64,000 nucleotides of DNA from Paracoccaceae bacterium (GCA_012103375.1 WLWX01000001.1:2522492-2586491); one strand, 5' to 3'. Shown: positions 24,636-35,420, numbered from the stretch's first letter. Numbers and translations: made by a program. The notes: a model not told the origin generated them from the letters alone.

Positions 24636-25961
24636 ATGGACGAAACACCAAACACCCTGCCCCGCCAGTCGGCCACCTTCACAAACGAGATCAATTCCGA
24701 GATCCGCCGCGCGGCGGCGACCGGCATCTATGACATTCGCGGCGGCGGCGCAAAACGCCGAGTACCGCATTTCGACGATCTGCTGTTCCTCGGCGCCTCG
24801 ATCAGCCGCTATCCGCTAGAGGGGTATCGCGAGACCTGCGACACCAGCGTCACGTTGGGCACGCGCTTCGCCAGCAAGCCGATCAAGCTGGATATTCCGG
24901 TGACCATCGCGGGGATGAGCTTTGGCGCCCTGTCCGGCCCCGCGAAAGAGGCGCTGGGGCGCGGCGCGACGCTGTCGGGAACTTCGACCACCACGGGCGA
25001 CGGTGGCATGACGGAAGAAGAACGCGGCCATTCCAAGATCCTGGTCTATCAGTATCTGCCCAGCCGCTATGGCATGAACCCGGACGATCTGCGCCGCGCC
25101 GATGCGATTGAAATCGTCGTCGGCCAGGGTGCAAAGCCCGGCGGCGGCGGCATGCTGCTGGGTCAGAAGATATCCGACCGGGTTGCCGAAATGCGCAACC
25201 TCCCCAAGGGTATCGACCAACGCTCGGCCTGTCGTCACCCGGACTGGACCGGGCCGGACGATCTGGAAATCAAGATCCTGGAACTGCGAGAGATCACAAA
25301 TTGGGAAAAGCCGATCTATATCAAGATCGGCGGTGCGCGGCCCTATTTCGATACCACGCTGGCGATCAAGGCCGGGGCTGATGTTGTGGTGCTGGACGGG
25401 ATGCAGGGCGGCACGGCGGCGACACAGGATGTCTTCATCGAACATGTCGGTCAGCCAACCCTCGCCTGTATCCGCCCCGCCGTACAGGCGCTGCAAGATC
25501 TGGGCATGCACCGGCAGGTACAACTGGTCGTCTCGGGCGGGATCCGCCACGGGGCCGATGTGGCCAAGGCGCTGGCATTGGGCGCGGATGCTGTGGCCAT
25601 CGGCACCGCCGCACTGGTGGCCCTTGGCGACAATGATCCCCGGTGGGAAGATGAGTACCAAAAGCTTGGCACCACAACCGGGGCCTATGACGACTGGCAC
25701 GAAGGGCGCGACCCGGCGGGCATCACCACGCAAGACCCGGAGCTTGCCGCTCGCTTTGATCCCATCGCGGGCGGACGGCGGCTGGCGAATTACCTGAAGG
25801 TGATGACATTGGAAGCGCAGACAATCGCACGCGCCTGTGGCAAGAACCATTTGCATAACCTGGAACCCGAAGACCTGTGTGCGCTGACGCTGGAGGCGTC
25901 GGCGATGACGGGCGTACCTTTGACCGGCACCAACTGGGTGCCCGGCCAAGGTGGGTTCTGA
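24636..25961 (+). CDS. glxD: FMN-binding glutamate synthase-like subunit (GlxD/MgsC type)
   Basis: This 441-residue protein matches the central FMN/synthase domain of GltB: IAGMSFGALSGPAKEALGRG, the GMLLGQKIS segment, VVLDGMQGGTAATQDVFIEH and VVSGGIRHGADVAKALALGADAV. It would transfer ammonia or methylamine onto 2-oxoglutarate, giving glutamate or N-methylglutamate. The start at 24636 follows GAGGGCGG; a frame open further upstream overlaps glxC and is ignored. It ends 23 bases before glnT. No mgdABCD (N-methylglutamate dehydrogenase) genes are visible here, so substrate choice between ammonia and methylamine is unresolved. Confidence 0.86.
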   Translation: MDETPNTLPRQSATFTNEINSEIRRAAATGIYDIRGGGAKRRVPHFDDLLFLGASISRYPLEGYRETCDTSVTLGTRFASKPIKLDIPVTIAGMSFGALSGPAKEALGRGATLSGTSTTTGDGGMTEEERGHSKILVYQYLPSRYGMNPDDLRRADAIEIVVGQGAKPGGGGMLLGQKISDRVAEMRNLPKGIDQRSACRHPDWTGPDDLEIKILELREITNWEKPIYIKIGGARPYFDTTLAIKAGADVVVLDGMQGGTAATQDVFIEHVGQPTLACIRPAVQALQDLGMHRQVQLVVSGGIRHGADVAKALALGADAVAIGTAALVALGDNDPRWEDEYQKLGTTTGAYDDWHEGRDPAGITTQDPELAARFDPIAGGRRLANYLKVMTLEAQTIARACGKNHLHNLEPEDLCALTLEASAMTGVPLTGTNWVPGQGGF

Positions 25962-25984
25962 ACGATAATGAGGGAGAGAGACTG

Positions 25985-27307
25985 ATGCCAAAAGACCTGG
26001 CCGCATGGGGCAAGAAGAACGGGGTTAAATACTTCATGATGTCTTTCACCGATCTGTTCGGTGGGCAGCGCGCCAAGCTGGTGCCAACGCAAGCCATCAA
26101 GGACATGCAGGAAGACGGCGCAGGCTTTGCAGGTTTCGCCACATGGCTGGATATGACACCTGCGCACCCCGATATGCTGGCCGTGCCCGACCCGGACTCG
26201 GTAATCCAACTGCCATGGAAACCCGATGTTGCCTGGGTTGCCGCCAATTGCGTGATGGAAGGCGAAGATGTCGCCCAGGCCCCCCGCAACGTTCTGCGTC
26301 GCCTGATCGACGAGGCCGCCGCCGAGGGCATGCGCGTCAAGACCGGGATCGAGGCGGAATTCTTCCTTCTGACCCCGGATGGCAGCGCGATTTCGGATGA
26401 ATACGATACCGCCGCCAAGCCCTGCTATGACCAGCAGGCGGTGATGCGCCGCTATGACGTGATCGCCGAGATCTGCGACCATATGCTCGCCCTGGGCTGG
26501 GGCCCGTACCAGAACGACCATGAAGACGCGAATGGCCAGTTCGAGATGAACTTCGAATTCGACGACGCGCTGGCGACCGCCGACAAGCATTCATTCTTCA
26601 AGTTCATGACCAAGTCGATTGCCGAAAAGCACGGGCTGCGCGCGACCTTCATGCCCAAACCGGTCGAAGGCCTGACGGGCAATGGTTGCCATGCCCATAT
26701 CTCGGTCTGGGACAAGACGGGCAAGAAAAACGTCTTTGCCACGAAGAAGGGCAAAGGCCAAACCGGAGAGCTGGGTCTGTCCGAAAAAGGCGCAAACTTC
26801 CTTGGCGGCATCATGAAACACGCCAGCGCGCTGGCGGCGATCACCAACCCGACGGTGAACTCCTACAAGCGGATCAACGCACCAAGGACGACCTCGGGCG
26901 CGACATGGGCGCCCAATACGGTGACATGGACCGGCAACAACCGCACGCATATGGTGCGCGTACCCGGGCCGGGGCGGTTTGAATTGCGCCTGCCGGACGG
27001 GGCGGTGAACCCCTATCTGTTGCAGGCCGTGATCATCGCGGCGGGCCTGGACGGGGTACGGACCAAGGCCGATCCGGGCAAACGGCACGACATCGACATG
27101 TATGCCGAAGGCCACAAGGTGAAGGGCGCCCCGCGCCTGCCGCTCAACATGCTGGACGCCCTGCGCCTTTATGAGAAGGACAAGGGGCTGATGACGGCGA
27201 TGGGGGACGAGTTCTCGGCTGCCTACCTGAAGCTGAAGCATGCCGAGTGGAATGACTTCACCGCGCATTTCAGCGATTGGGAAAAAGCGAACACGCTGGA
27301 CATCTAG
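25985..27307 (+). CDS. glnT: Type III glutamine synthetase / gamma-glutamylmethylamide synthetase family
   Basis: This 440-residue ligase has the glutamine synthetase catalytic motifs: KTGIEAEFFLL (metal-binding Glu), NDHEDANGQFEMNFEFDDAL, GNGCHAHISVWD and NRTHMVRVPGPGRFELRLPDGAVNPYL. The GlnT/GMAS branch joins glutamate to ammonia or methylamine with ATP. The start at 25985 follows GAGGGAGAGA. Being last in the amt-glxBCD string, it likely supplies the glutamine or gamma-glutamylmethylamide that GlxB hydrolyses. Members of this branch have been shown in methylotrophs to act as GMAS, but sequence alone does not separate the two activities here. Confidence 0.86.
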   Translation: MPKDLAAWGKKNGVKYFMMSFTDLFGGQRAKLVPTQAIKDMQEDGAGFAGFATWLDMTPAHPDMLAVPDPDSVIQLPWKPDVAWVAANCVMEGEDVAQAPRNVLRRLIDEAAAEGMRVKTGIEAEFFLLTPDGSAISDEYDTAAKPCYDQQAVMRRYDVIAEICDHMLALGWGPYQNDHEDANGQFEMNFEFDDALATADKHSFFKFMTKSIAEKHGLRATFMPKPVEGLTGNGCHAHISVWDKTGKKNVFATKKGKGQTGELGLSEKGANFLGGIMKHASALAAITNPTVNSYKRINAPRTTSGATWAPNTVTWTGNNRTHMVRVPGPGRFELRLPDGAVNPYLLQAVIIAAGLDGVRTKADPGKRHDIDMYAEGHKVKGAPRLPLNMLDALRLYEKDKGLMTAMGDEFSAAYLKLKHAEWNDFTAHFSDWEKANTLDI

Positions 27308-27332
27308 GGCCGCACGGCCCCAGATGCGCTGC

Positions 27333-28554
27333 ATGACGGACGCGATTCATTCCCTGCGCGCCACGGCCCGGACGATGTTCGAAGCGGCGGTGAATGCTGC
27401 CGATCCGGCACCGGCTTTGCGGCGCCATCTGATCGCGGATCCGCTGCCGCCGCTTGCCAGCGGGCGCTATCTGCTGGTCGCCGTGGGCAAAGCCGCAGGC
27501 GCAATGATGGCCGAGGCGCTGAGCCATCTGCCGCCCGGTGCTGCGCACTCAGCGCTTGTCGTTACCAATTATGAAAACGCGCAGGACATTCCCGGCTGCA
27601 CCGTTATGGCGGCCGGTCACCCGGTGCCGGACGACAATGGCGCGGCAGCTGGGAAGGCCGTCATCGCAATGCTCAGCGCGGCGACAGCGGACGACCGGGT
27701 CATTGCGCTGATTTCGGGCGGCGGGCCGGCGCTGCTGCCTGCCCCAACCGATGGCGTCACGCTTGCTGAAAAGGCCGAGGTCAGTCGGATCCTGCTGGGC
27801 GCTGGCGTCGACATCGTGCAGATGAATGCGGTGCGCCAGCATCTGTCGCACCTGAAAGGCGGCGGCTTTGCGCAGCTGGCGCATCCCGCACCGGTCAGCG
27901 CCTATATTCTGTCGGACGTCATTGGCGATGACCTGCGCGCCATCGCCTCTGGACCAACGGTCGGTCCGATCATGCCCAGGGCCGAGGTACGCGCACTCCT
28001 TAAAGCGCGCGGACTGCTGGCGCAGATGCCAGCGTCGGTCCGCCGTATTCTAGGCGCGCCTGAACGCGGTGGCGCAGACGGCGTTAACGCAACCAACAGG
28101 TTGATCGCCTCGAACCGGCAAAGCCTAGATGCCGCCCTTGCCGCCAGCGCGCTGCCCGCGCGGATTGTCGATGACCACCTGACCGGCGATGTGGCCGACG
28201 CCGCGCAGAAAATCCTGACCACTGTATCGCAAAACCCCGCCCCCTGCGCCCTGATTTTTGGAGGCGAGACGACCGTTTCGCTGACCGGAACCGGCGCGGG
28301 CGGGCGCAATCAGGAACTGGCGTTGCGCGTCGCCCTGGGCGTTTCTGTCCGGCGGCACCGACGGACGCGATGGCCCGACCCAGGCGGCGGGCGGCCTGGT
28401 TGATCCCGGAACCGCCGCGCGGATCGGCCCCGCCGCCGCCGGTCTGTTGGCCAACAATGACAGCAACGCCGCACTGGCGCGAGCCGATGATCTGCTGATC
28501 ACCGGGGCCACCGGCACCAACGTCGCTGACGTGTAGATATTTCTGAAAGGCTGA
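27333..28554 (+). pseudogene. Glycerate 2-kinase/hydroxypyruvate reductase (TtuD/MOFRL family), decayed
   Basis: The protein reads normally from MTDAIHSLRATARTMFEAAV through LISGGGPALLPAP, QHLSHLKGGGFA and [20 protein letters not shown]. It then goes out of frame near 28340 (ALGV followed by Arg-rich nonsense). The true continuation [20 protein letters not shown] and [16 protein letters not shown] follows in the next frame, from 28342. Some residues expected between the two parts appear missing, so a deletion rather than a single-base slip is likely. The second frame also meets a TAG at 28534, five codons before the expected end (IFLKG then TGA at 28552), where relatives have a Gln codon. The gene is therefore probably non-functional. 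Confidence 0.85.
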
Positions 28555-28555
28555 G

Positions 28556-29209
28556 ATGGGCGAACTGATCCTTATCCGGCACGGCCAGGCGAATACCGAG
28601 GCGCGGGATGAAGCCTCCTACGACCAACTCAGCACGCTTGGCCATCAGCAGGCCGTTTGGCTGGGCCAGCATTTCCGCGACCATGGCGAGGTGTTTGACA
28701 GTGTCCTGTGCGGCAGTCTGAACCGGCACCGCGAAACACTGGCCGGGATGGGCGATCTTGGCGTCGACGCCGACGTTGACGCGCGCCTGAACGAGCTGGA
28801 TTACTTCAATCTTGCCCGCGCGTTAGAAGATGACCACGCCGTCCCCATGCCGGAAACTTCGGAAGATTTCGCAGCGCATCTGCCTCAAGTGATGGCCGCC
28901 TGGCACCGGGCCGAGATTCGTGGCAACGAACATTTCGCCGAATTCGAAGCGCGGATCGGGGCGATCCTGAACGCCGTCTCGCAAGAAGGAAAGCGGGTGC
29001 TGTGCGTCACCTCGGGCGGGGTGATCGCGATGGCAATCCGGTTACTGCTAAGGTTGGATACCGACGGGTTCTCGGCCGTGCTGCTGCCGATACGGAACAC
29101 CTCGGTGCATCGGGTGATGGTCCGGCCTGGTGGGAATATTCTGTTGGGATTCAACGAGATACCGCATCTGAACGCGCCAGATCGGGCGCATGCGCGCACC
29201 ACGGTCTAA
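28556..29209 (+). CDS. Histidine phosphatase family protein
   Basis: This 217-residue phosphoglycerate-mutase-like phosphatase has the catalytic motif LIRHGQAN (R8-H9-G10), the second arginine in CGSLNRHRETL and the distal histidine region near SGGVIAMAIRL (CVTSGG replaces the usual VSHGG). The substrate is not predictable. It starts one base after the decayed glycerate kinase. Its stop overlaps the convergent rmuC stop by four bases. Confidence 0.82.
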   Translation: MGELILIRHGQANTEARDEASYDQLSTLGHQQAVWLGQHFRDHGEVFDSVLCGSLNRHRETLAGMGDLGVDADVDARLNELDYFNLARALEDDHAVPMPETSEDFAAHLPQVMAAWHRAEIRGNEHFAEFEARIGAILNAVSQEGKRVLCVTSGGVIAMAIRLLLRLDTDGFSAVLLPIRNTSVHRVMVRPGGNILLGFNEIPHLNAPDRAHARTTV

Positions 29210-30444
29210 TCCGGGTCAGACCGGCCCAATGGCAGTGGCGCTTCGTCGTCCGGGGCTAATTCTTCGAAATCGAAGTTGTCCAAACGGTCAGCGCGTTTTC
29301 CGGCGCGGGTCGCCGCTGTCAACACGCCGGACACGTCGTCGCCAGCCTGGCGCAGGTGGGTTTCCAGTTTTCCGGCACGCTCTCCGATAATCTCAACATC
29401 GCGGTGCAGCTGCTTCAGCGCCTTTCGAATTGCGCCCGCCTGTTCGCGCATCCGGGCATCTTTCAGGATCGCGCGCATGGTGTTCAGCGTCGCCATGCAG
29501 GTGGTGGGCGAGACGATCCAGACCCGCGCGGCAAAGCCGTCGTGCACAACCTCGGGCAGGCGCGCATGGAGTTCTGCATAGACCGCTTCAGAGGGCAGGA
29601 ACATCAGGGCGCCGTCGGCGGTTTCACCTTCAATCAAGTAACTTTCCGAGATCTTCTTGATGTGCACCCGTACCGCGGCGCCAAGCGCCTTCAAGGCGCG
29701 GGCCTGATCCTCTCGGGTTTCAGATTTCACAAGCAACTCATAGGATTCCAGCGGGAATTTCGCGTCAATGACAATTGGCCCCGGCGGGTTCGGCAGATCA
29801 ATCAGACAGTCGGCGCGGGTGCCGTTCGATAGCGTCGTCTGGAAAGAATAGCTGTCCGAAGGCAGCGCCTTGGAAACGATGTCATTCAGCTGGATTTCCC
29901 CGAACGCGCCGCGTGTCTGTTTGTTCGACAGAATGTCCTGAAGGCTGAGGACATCGCCCGACAGCTTCTCAATATTGGTCTGCGCCCGATCAATGGTGGC
30001 CAGCCGTTCCTGCAACTCGGTCAGGGATTTGGTGGTCTTCTCGGACGACCCGTGCAGCGTTTCCTTCATCCCCACCTGCATATCCGACAGCGCGCGCGCG
30101 GCCTTCACCGCATTGTCGGCCAGGCGGTCGCTGACCTGTTGGCGCATCTCGGCCAGGCGGGTTTCCATCTGCTGCATCACCTGGGTCTGACCGGTGGTCT
30201 GAGCGTCCGAGACTGAGCGCAGCCCGCCGAACAACTGTTCCTGCCCCTGACCCAGGGTTTGAACGCTTTGCCCCAGCATTCCGACCTGACTGGCGACCTG
30301 TTGCACCATTTCGGCCGAACGCCCGGCCCGGCGCACGGCGGTGATCAACAGCACCAGAACCAGCAACACAACAATGGCGCCGATCAGTGCGGCGATAACG
30401 CCCGGATCGCTCAACCCGTAGTCCTGGTCGCCAATCCGGATCAT
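29206..30444 (-). CDS. rmuC: DNA recombination protein RmuC
   Basis: This 412-residue protein has one N-terminal membrane helix (about 18-40, [20 protein letters not shown]) and a long coiled-coil region. The conserved RmuC core includes [29 protein letters not shown] and [19 protein letters not shown]. RmuC limits inversion and rearrangement events and is thought to be nuclease-related. Its ATG overlaps the mutL stop by four bases, so the two genes are translationally coupled: a small DNA maintenance operon. Confidence 0.9.
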   Translation of the reverse strand: MIRIGDQDYGLSDPGVIAALIGAIVVLLVLVLLITAVRRAGRSAEMVQQVASQVGMLGQSVQTLGQGQEQLFGGLRSVSDAQTTGQTQVMQQMETRLAEMRQQVSDRLADNAVKAARALSDMQVGMKETLHGSSEKTTKSLTELQERLATIDRAQTNIEKLSGDVLSLQDILSNKQTRGAFGEIQLNDIVSKALPSDSYSFQTTLSNGTRADCLIDLPNPPGPIVIDAKFPLESYELLVKSETREDQARALKALGAAVRVHIKKISESYLIEGETADGALMFLPSEAVYAELHARLPEVVHDGFAARVWIVSPTTCMATLNTMRAILKDARMREQAGAIRKALKQLHRDVEIIGERAGKLETHLRQAGDDVSGVLTAATRAGKRADRLDNFDFEELAPDDEAPLPLGRSDPD

Positions 30445-32270
30445 CGCCGCCCGAACAGCCGTTCAATGTCTGCCAGCTTCAATTCGACGTAGGTGGGGCG
30501 CCCGTGGTTGCACTGGCCGGAACGAGGCGTGACCTCCATCTCGCGCAGAAGGGCGTTCATTTCTTCACCCGTCATGCGACGGCCCGACCGGATCGACCCA
30601 TGGCAGGCCATGCGGGACAACACGGCGTCGATGCGGGATTTCAGCGTGTCGGTTGTTTCGGCCTCGGCCAATTCGTCGAGGATATCTGCGATCAACGCCT
30701 TCGAATCGACCAGCCCCAGGATTGCCGGTGACGCACGCACCGCGATTGCGCCCGGGCCGAAGGGGTCAATCTCAACACCCAGGGAGGCGAGGTCTTCGGC
30801 CACGTCAAGCAGCTGCGCGGCCTCGGCCTCTCCCACCTCGACAACATCGGGGATCAGAAGCGCCTGTGCGGCAATACCGTTGCGGGCGGCCTGGGCTTTC
30901 AGGCGTTCATAGACCAACCGCTCATGGGCGGCGTGCTGGTCAACGATGACAATCCCGTCGGACGTTTGCGCGACGATCCAGTTTTCGTGCAGCTGCGCAC
31001 GGGCCGCGCCCAATGGTCCTTGCGCGGCGGCCTCGGGAACCGGTGCAGCCGCTTCGACGCGCGCGGTGGGCTGGGCGGCTTCGGCGAAACCAGATTGCGC
31101 GGGCATCGGCGCGCGGGCCGGGCGATCCATCTGATAGATGCGCGGGCTGTCCGGTTCGGCGCGGAAGGCGCCAAGGGCGTCGCCGGATACTGTGGTGGCG
31201 CTGCGATGACCCGCCTCAGCTAGTGCGTGACGCAGGCCCGAAACGATCAGGCCGCGCGCAATGCCGGGGTCGCGAAACCGGACCTCGGATTTCGCGGGAT
31301 GGACGTTGACGTCCACCAGCGTGGGATCGCAGTCGATGAACAGGGCGGCGACGGGATGACGATCCCGCGCAAGGACGTCCATGTAACCGGCACGCAGCGC
31401 ACCCAGCAGCAGGCGGTCACGCACCGGACGGCCATTGACGAACAGGTATTGCGCCGTGGCCGATCCTTTGGAGAAGGTCGGAAGTGCCGCGAAACCCGTC
31501 AGATGCAGCCCGTCCCTGACCGTGTCGAGCGCGATGGCATTGTCAGCAAATTCGCGGCCCATGACCTGTGACAAACGCCCCTTCAGCGCCGCAACCGGAT
31601 CGCCGGATTGCGCATCGGCGCGGAAGATCAACCGCCCCTCGCCACCGTGTTTGGTCGGATCACTGGCGTCGCGCAGGGTGAAGGCAACGAAGGGGTCGGC
31701 CATGGCAAGGCGTTTGACAACGTCCGCGACGGCCTGCGCTTCGGCCCGGTCGGTGCGCAGGAACTTCAGGCGCGCGGGGGTAGCGTAAAACAGATCGCGC
31801 AGGTTGACGATGGTGCCCTGCCCCAGGGCGGCGGGGCGAACCGCGCCCATGCGGCCGCCTTCAACGCTGATCTGGTGCGCCGCTTCTGTCGGGGTGCGCG
31901 AGGTTATGGTCAGGCGGCCAACCGCGCCAAGGCTGGGCAGCGCCTCACCCCGGAAACCGAAGGTGTGGATGTTCAGCAGATCGCTGCCGTCGATCTTCGA
32001 TGTCGCATGCCGCGCCAGCGCCAGCGGCAGCTCTTCCGCCGTTATGCCGCAACCGTCATCGGCGACCCGGATCAGCGTCTTGCCGCCGTCGGCGATGGTC
32101 ACATCAATGCGACCTGCGCCTGCATCCAGCGCGTTTTCCACCAGCTCTTTCACCGCCGAGGCGGGACGCTCCACAACCTCGCCCGCCGCGATGCGGTTGA
32201 CGGCGGCTTCGTCCAGTTGCCGGATCGCCGGGCGCGGATCAGCGCTTATGTTGGGGTCTGCAAGGGCCAT
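30441..32270 (-). CDS. mutL: DNA mismatch repair protein MutL
   Basis: This 609-residue protein has an N-terminal GHKL ATPase ([41 protein letters not shown]). The C-terminal dimerisation/nuclease domain carries the endonuclease signature [12 protein letters not shown], and the protein ends [18 protein letters not shown]. The nuclease motif is expected in bacteria without MutH, as in alphaproteobacteria. It couples MutS mismatch recognition to strand incision. A Pro/Ala-rich linker joins the domains. It is upstream of rmuC in a two-gene unit. Confidence 0.95.
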   Translation of the reverse strand: MALADPNISADPRPAIRQLDEAAVNRIAAGEVVERPASAVKELVENALDAGAGRIDVTIADGGKTLIRVADDGCGITAEELPLALARHATSKIDGSDLLNIHTFGFRGEALPSLGAVGRLTITSRTPTEAAHQISVEGGRMGAVRPAALGQGTIVNLRDLFYATPARLKFLRTDRAEAQAVADVVKRLAMADPFVAFTLRDASDPTKHGGEGRLIFRADAQSGDPVAALKGRLSQVMGREFADNAIALDTVRDGLHLTGFAALPTFSKGSATAQYLFVNGRPVRDRLLLGALRAGYMDVLARDRHPVAALFIDCDPTLVDVNVHPAKSEVRFRDPGIARGLIVSGLRHALAEAGHRSATTVSGDALGAFRAEPDSPRIYQMDRPARAPMPAQSGFAEAAQPTARVEAAAPVPEAAAQGPLGAARAQLHENWIVAQTSDGIVIVDQHAAHERLVYERLKAQAARNGIAAQALLIPDVVEVGEAEAAQLLDVAEDLASLGVEIDPFGPGAIAVRASPAILGLVDSKALIADILDELAEAETTDTLKSRIDAVLSRMACHGSIRSGRRMTGEEMNALLREMEVTPRSGQCNHGRPTYVELKLADIERLFGRR

Positions 32271-32451
32271 GCCACAACAGGTAGCATGGGTTCAGGGTGA
32301 TTCGTAATGGGGTTTCACCCGTTCTGCGACCGATCCAGCGGCTAAGAACATTATCCGTCAAATCTGCAACGATGCGCACAGACGAACACCCACGCTTAGC
32401 CGGGACGCGCGCCCCGCGCAGGCAGTTCCGATAACGAATCGGAGCGCTTTC

Positions 32452-33765
32452 CTAGTTCACCTCATCCAGACCGACCGGCTTACCTACCACAACGAAATGC
32501 AGATCCTCGGGGCGGTAAATCCGCTTTACCACCCGCGCGATATCTTCCAGCGTTACGGCGCTGACCTTGTCATTGCGGGTCGCGATATAGTCGATGCCCA
32601 GATCGTCCATCTGCATGCCCGCCAGAATGCGCGCGATGGTGGCATTGCCGTCAAAGCGCAGCGGGTAGGCACCGGTCAGGAATTTCACGGCGGCGTCAAG
32701 CTCTTCCTGCGTCACGCCAGCCTCGGAAATCCGCCGCCATTCGTCGCGCACAACCTCGATTGTCTCGGCCATCCGCTCATTCGCGGTGGCCGCCTGGCCC
32801 AGCACCATCTGCGCTTGGTCGAGGCCGACCATGAAGCTGCCGATGCCATAGGTCAGGCCGCGTTTCTCGCGGACCTCCTCGGTCAGGCGCGATCCAAAGC
32901 CCGAGCCGCCGAAAATCTCGTTCGCAACGAAAGCGGCGAAGAAGTCGGGGTCGTCGCGTTTGATGCCGCTGTGGCCGAAATAGGCGATGGATTGGGGGGT
33001 GTCGAAGTCGATGACGGTGACACCTTCGGATAGGGCGAAATTCGCTTCGGGAACTGCGGCGTCGCTGGTCGCGGGCAGATCGCCCAGCAGGTCATCAAGC
33101 AGGCTGCCAAGGGCCTCGGGCGTGATGTCCCCGACCGCGCCGATCACCAGACGATCGCGCGTCAAAAGGCGCGCGTGGGCTTCGGTCAGATCATCGCGGG
33201 TCAACGCGGCGACCGACTCGGCAGTGCCGGAACGATCCGCACCATAGGGGTGATCGCCAAAGGCCAGCGCGTCGAACGTGCTGGACGCAATGTGACCGGG
33301 ATCAGTGCTGTCAGATGCAATGCCCGACAGCACCTGGGCACGCACCCGTTCGATGGCATCGGGGTCAAATCTTGGCGCGACCAAAGCCGCACGCAGCAGG
33401 GCGATAGCCTCATCGCGATTCTCGGTCAGGAAACGGGCCGAGATTGCCATCGAGTCATCATAAACGTCGAAACCGTAACTGGCGGCCAGCGATTCGCGCG
33501 CTTTGGCGAAGGCCTGCGCGTCCATGTTGGCAGCGCCTTCTTCCAGCAGGCCGGTCATCAGGTTGATCGCACCACGTTTTCCGGGTGCTTCAAGCGAGGC
33601 CCCACCTTTGAAGCGCAGCTCCAGCGCGGTGAAGGGGATCGAATGTTCCTCGACCAGCCAGGCCTTGAGCCCCCCGGGAGAGGTCACCTCGACAATATCC
33701 ACGGCAGCGCGCGCCGGGACCGAGGCCGCCAGCAGAACGGCGAGTGTCAGGGCAAAGCGGATCAT
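32452..33765 (-). CDS. M16 family peptidase-like protein, inactive-type subunit
   Basis: This 437-residue exported M16 protein (signal peptide MIRFALTLAVLLAASVPARA) lacks the zinc-binding HxxEH. The corresponding region reads GKRGAINLMTGLLEEGA. The C-terminal M16 domain (REKRGLTYGIGSFMVG) is normal. In bacterial M16B pairs one subunit is catalytic and the other structural; this is the structural one. It overlaps the catalytic subunit gene by four bases (ATGA), indicating coupled translation of a heterodimer acting in the periplasm. Confidence 0.88.
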   Translation of the reverse strand: MIRFALTLAVLLAASVPARAAVDIVEVTSPGGLKAWLVEEHSIPFTALELRFKGGASLEAPGKRGAINLMTGLLEEGAANMDAQAFAKARESLAASYGFDVYDDSMAISARFLTENRDEAIALLRAALVAPRFDPDAIERVRAQVLSGIASDSTDPGHIASSTFDALAFGDHPYGADRSGTAESVAALTRDDLTEAHARLLTRDRLVIGAVGDITPEALGSLLDDLLGDLPATSDAAVPEANFALSEGVTVIDFDTPQSIAYFGHSGIKRDDPDFFAAFVANEIFGGSGFGSRLTEEVREKRGLTYGIGSFMVGLDQAQMVLGQAATANERMAETIEVVRDEWRRISEAGVTQEELDAAVKFLTGAYPLRFDGNATIARILAGMQMDDLGIDYIATRNDKVSAVTLEDIARVVKRIYRPEDLHFVVVGKPVGLDEVN

Positions 33766-35123
33766 TGGGAAACCTCCCCGGTTGCGCTGGCCGGTGTCGC
33801 ATCGGGCGCCTTCAGCCAGCCGGTGACGGATTGCTTGAGGTCGAACACCTCTCGTGCGGCTTCGATGATCTGGTCGCCGGTGACCGCCTGCAAGATGTCG
33901 GGCCAGGCCTCGATATCCGCGATGGTCAGGCCCTGCGTCAGGCCCGCGCCATAGCGCCGCGCCAGCCCGTCGATGTTGTCTTCGCCATAGATCTGGCTGG
34001 CACGCAGCTGGAACTTGATGCGATCCAGCTGTTCGGGGTCAACGCCGTCCTCAATGAACGCGGCGACGGTGGCATCCAGCGCGTCTTCGGCTTCGGCAAG
34101 TGACACGCCTTCGGACGGCACGATGATCAGGCCGAATGTCGTGTCGTCCAGCGATTGGCCGGAATAAAACGCCGAGGCATAGACAGCAGTTTGCGTTTCA
34201 AACTGCAGCTTCTGACCTAAAACCGATGTTGCAGCCGATCCACCCAGCACTTCGGCCAGCATCGTCAGGGCGGCGGCATTTTCCTGCGCGCCGGCATCGC
34301 GTTCCGGTGCCAGGTAGGTGCGCACCACATAGGGCTGCGCGACGCGCGGGTCTTCGAAGGTCAGCCGACGCGCGGCAGTCTGGGGTGGTTCATCCACGCG
34401 GTCGCGTTCCCCGACCTGCGGATTGGCCGGGATTGGGGCGTAATGTTCCTCGGCCAGCGCGCGCACCTCCTCCGGGTCCACATCGCCAGAGATTACCAGC
34501 ACCGCGTTATTGGGTGCATAATGCAGCGGATAGAAATCAAGCGCGTCTTCCAGCGTCAGCGCGGAAACTTCGTGCTTCCAGCCGATGATCGGGATTGAAT
34601 AGGGGTGGTTCAGGTACTGTGCCGCCGTGCGTTGTTCACCGAACAGCGCGCCGGGGTTGTTTTCGGTGCGTTGATTGCGTTCCTCCAGCACCACGTCCAG
34701 TTCCGGCGCGGCCAGTTCCTCGGTCAGGATCAGGCCGGTCATCCGGTCGGCCTCCATCTCCATGATCAGATCCAGACGGTCCGAGGCGACCCGCTGGATA
34801 TAACCAGTGTAATCCTGGCTGGTGAAGGCGTTGTCGGTGCCGCCATTGGCCGCCACCACGTCGGAAAACTCCCCCGGCCCGTATTTCGCGGTGCCCTTGA
34901 ACATCAGATGTTCCAGGTAATGCGCGATGCCTGACTTGCCGCGCGGTTCATCGGCTGATCCGACCTTATACCAAAGTGTCTGCACCACGACCGGGGCGCG
35001 GTGATCTTCCAGCACGACGACCTGAAGCCCGTTGTCGAGCGTGAAATCAGTGATCTCAGCCGCGAATGCGGGAACGGCTGTTGCCAGGGGCAGAACAAAA
35101 GCAAGGGGGCGCAGCATGGGCAA
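33762..35123 (-). CDS. M16 family zinc metallopeptidase, catalytic subunit
   Basis: This 453-residue secreted peptidase has signal peptide MPMLRPLAFVLPLATAVPAFA and the inverted zinc motif SGIAHYLEHLMFKGT (HxxEH), with a downstream glutamate in ELDVVLEERNQRTENNPG. It would degrade peptides in the periplasm with its M16 partner encoded immediately downstream. The gene order lspA, DUF3035, M16, M16 is typical of Rhodobacterales. A 582-base gap containing a structured repeat separates it from the DUF3035 gene. Confidence 0.9.
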   Translation of the reverse strand: MPMLRPLAFVLPLATAVPAFAAEITDFTLDNGLQVVVLEDHRAPVVVQTLWYKVGSADEPRGKSGIAHYLEHLMFKGTAKYGPGEFSDVVAANGGTDNAFTSQDYTGYIQRVASDRLDLIMEMEADRMTGLILTEELAAPELDVVLEERNQRTENNPGALFGEQRTAAQYLNHPYSIPIIGWKHEVSALTLEDALDFYPLHYAPNNAVLVISGDVDPEEVRALAEEHYAPIPANPQVGERDRVDEPPQTAARRLTFEDPRVAQPYVVRTYLAPERDAGAQENAAALTMLAEVLGGSAATSVLGQKLQFETQTAVYASAFYSGQSLDDTTFGLIIVPSEGVSLAEAEDALDATVAAFIEDGVDPEQLDRIKFQLRASQIYGEDNIDGLARRYGAGLTQGLTIADIEAWPDILQAVTGDQIIEAAREVFDLKQSVTGWLKAPDATPASATGEVSQ

Positions 35124-35420
35124 ACCTTTTTGCGGAACACGAAAAACCTTGGGGGGAACCTACGCTGTTCGCGGCGCGCTTCAAGGACGCCCTCGCAGAT
35201 GTGAGCGGGGCGTGTGGTGGTATGCTGCGGTTTATCGGCGCTTGTCAGGCCGGGCGGCGCTGCTCTGACAGGTGGTCTTGGGGGCATGGTCGATTAACCA
35301 GGTATTTCTGGCGCACTTCGGATGAGACGGATCTTGCCTGTAATCGCAAGCGGTCGCTGAACCAAAACGTCATTTACCTGATCAGCGATGATGCCTGAAG
35401 ACGAACGCCCTTACCAAGCA
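35124..35420. other. Gap upstream of M16 genes; no gene recognised
   Basis: This is the first half of the 582-base gap between the M16 genes and the DUF3035 gene. It should contain the M16 operon promoter on the minus strand. Short open frames exist, but none has a convincing ribosome site or recognisable product. Confidence 0.5.
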
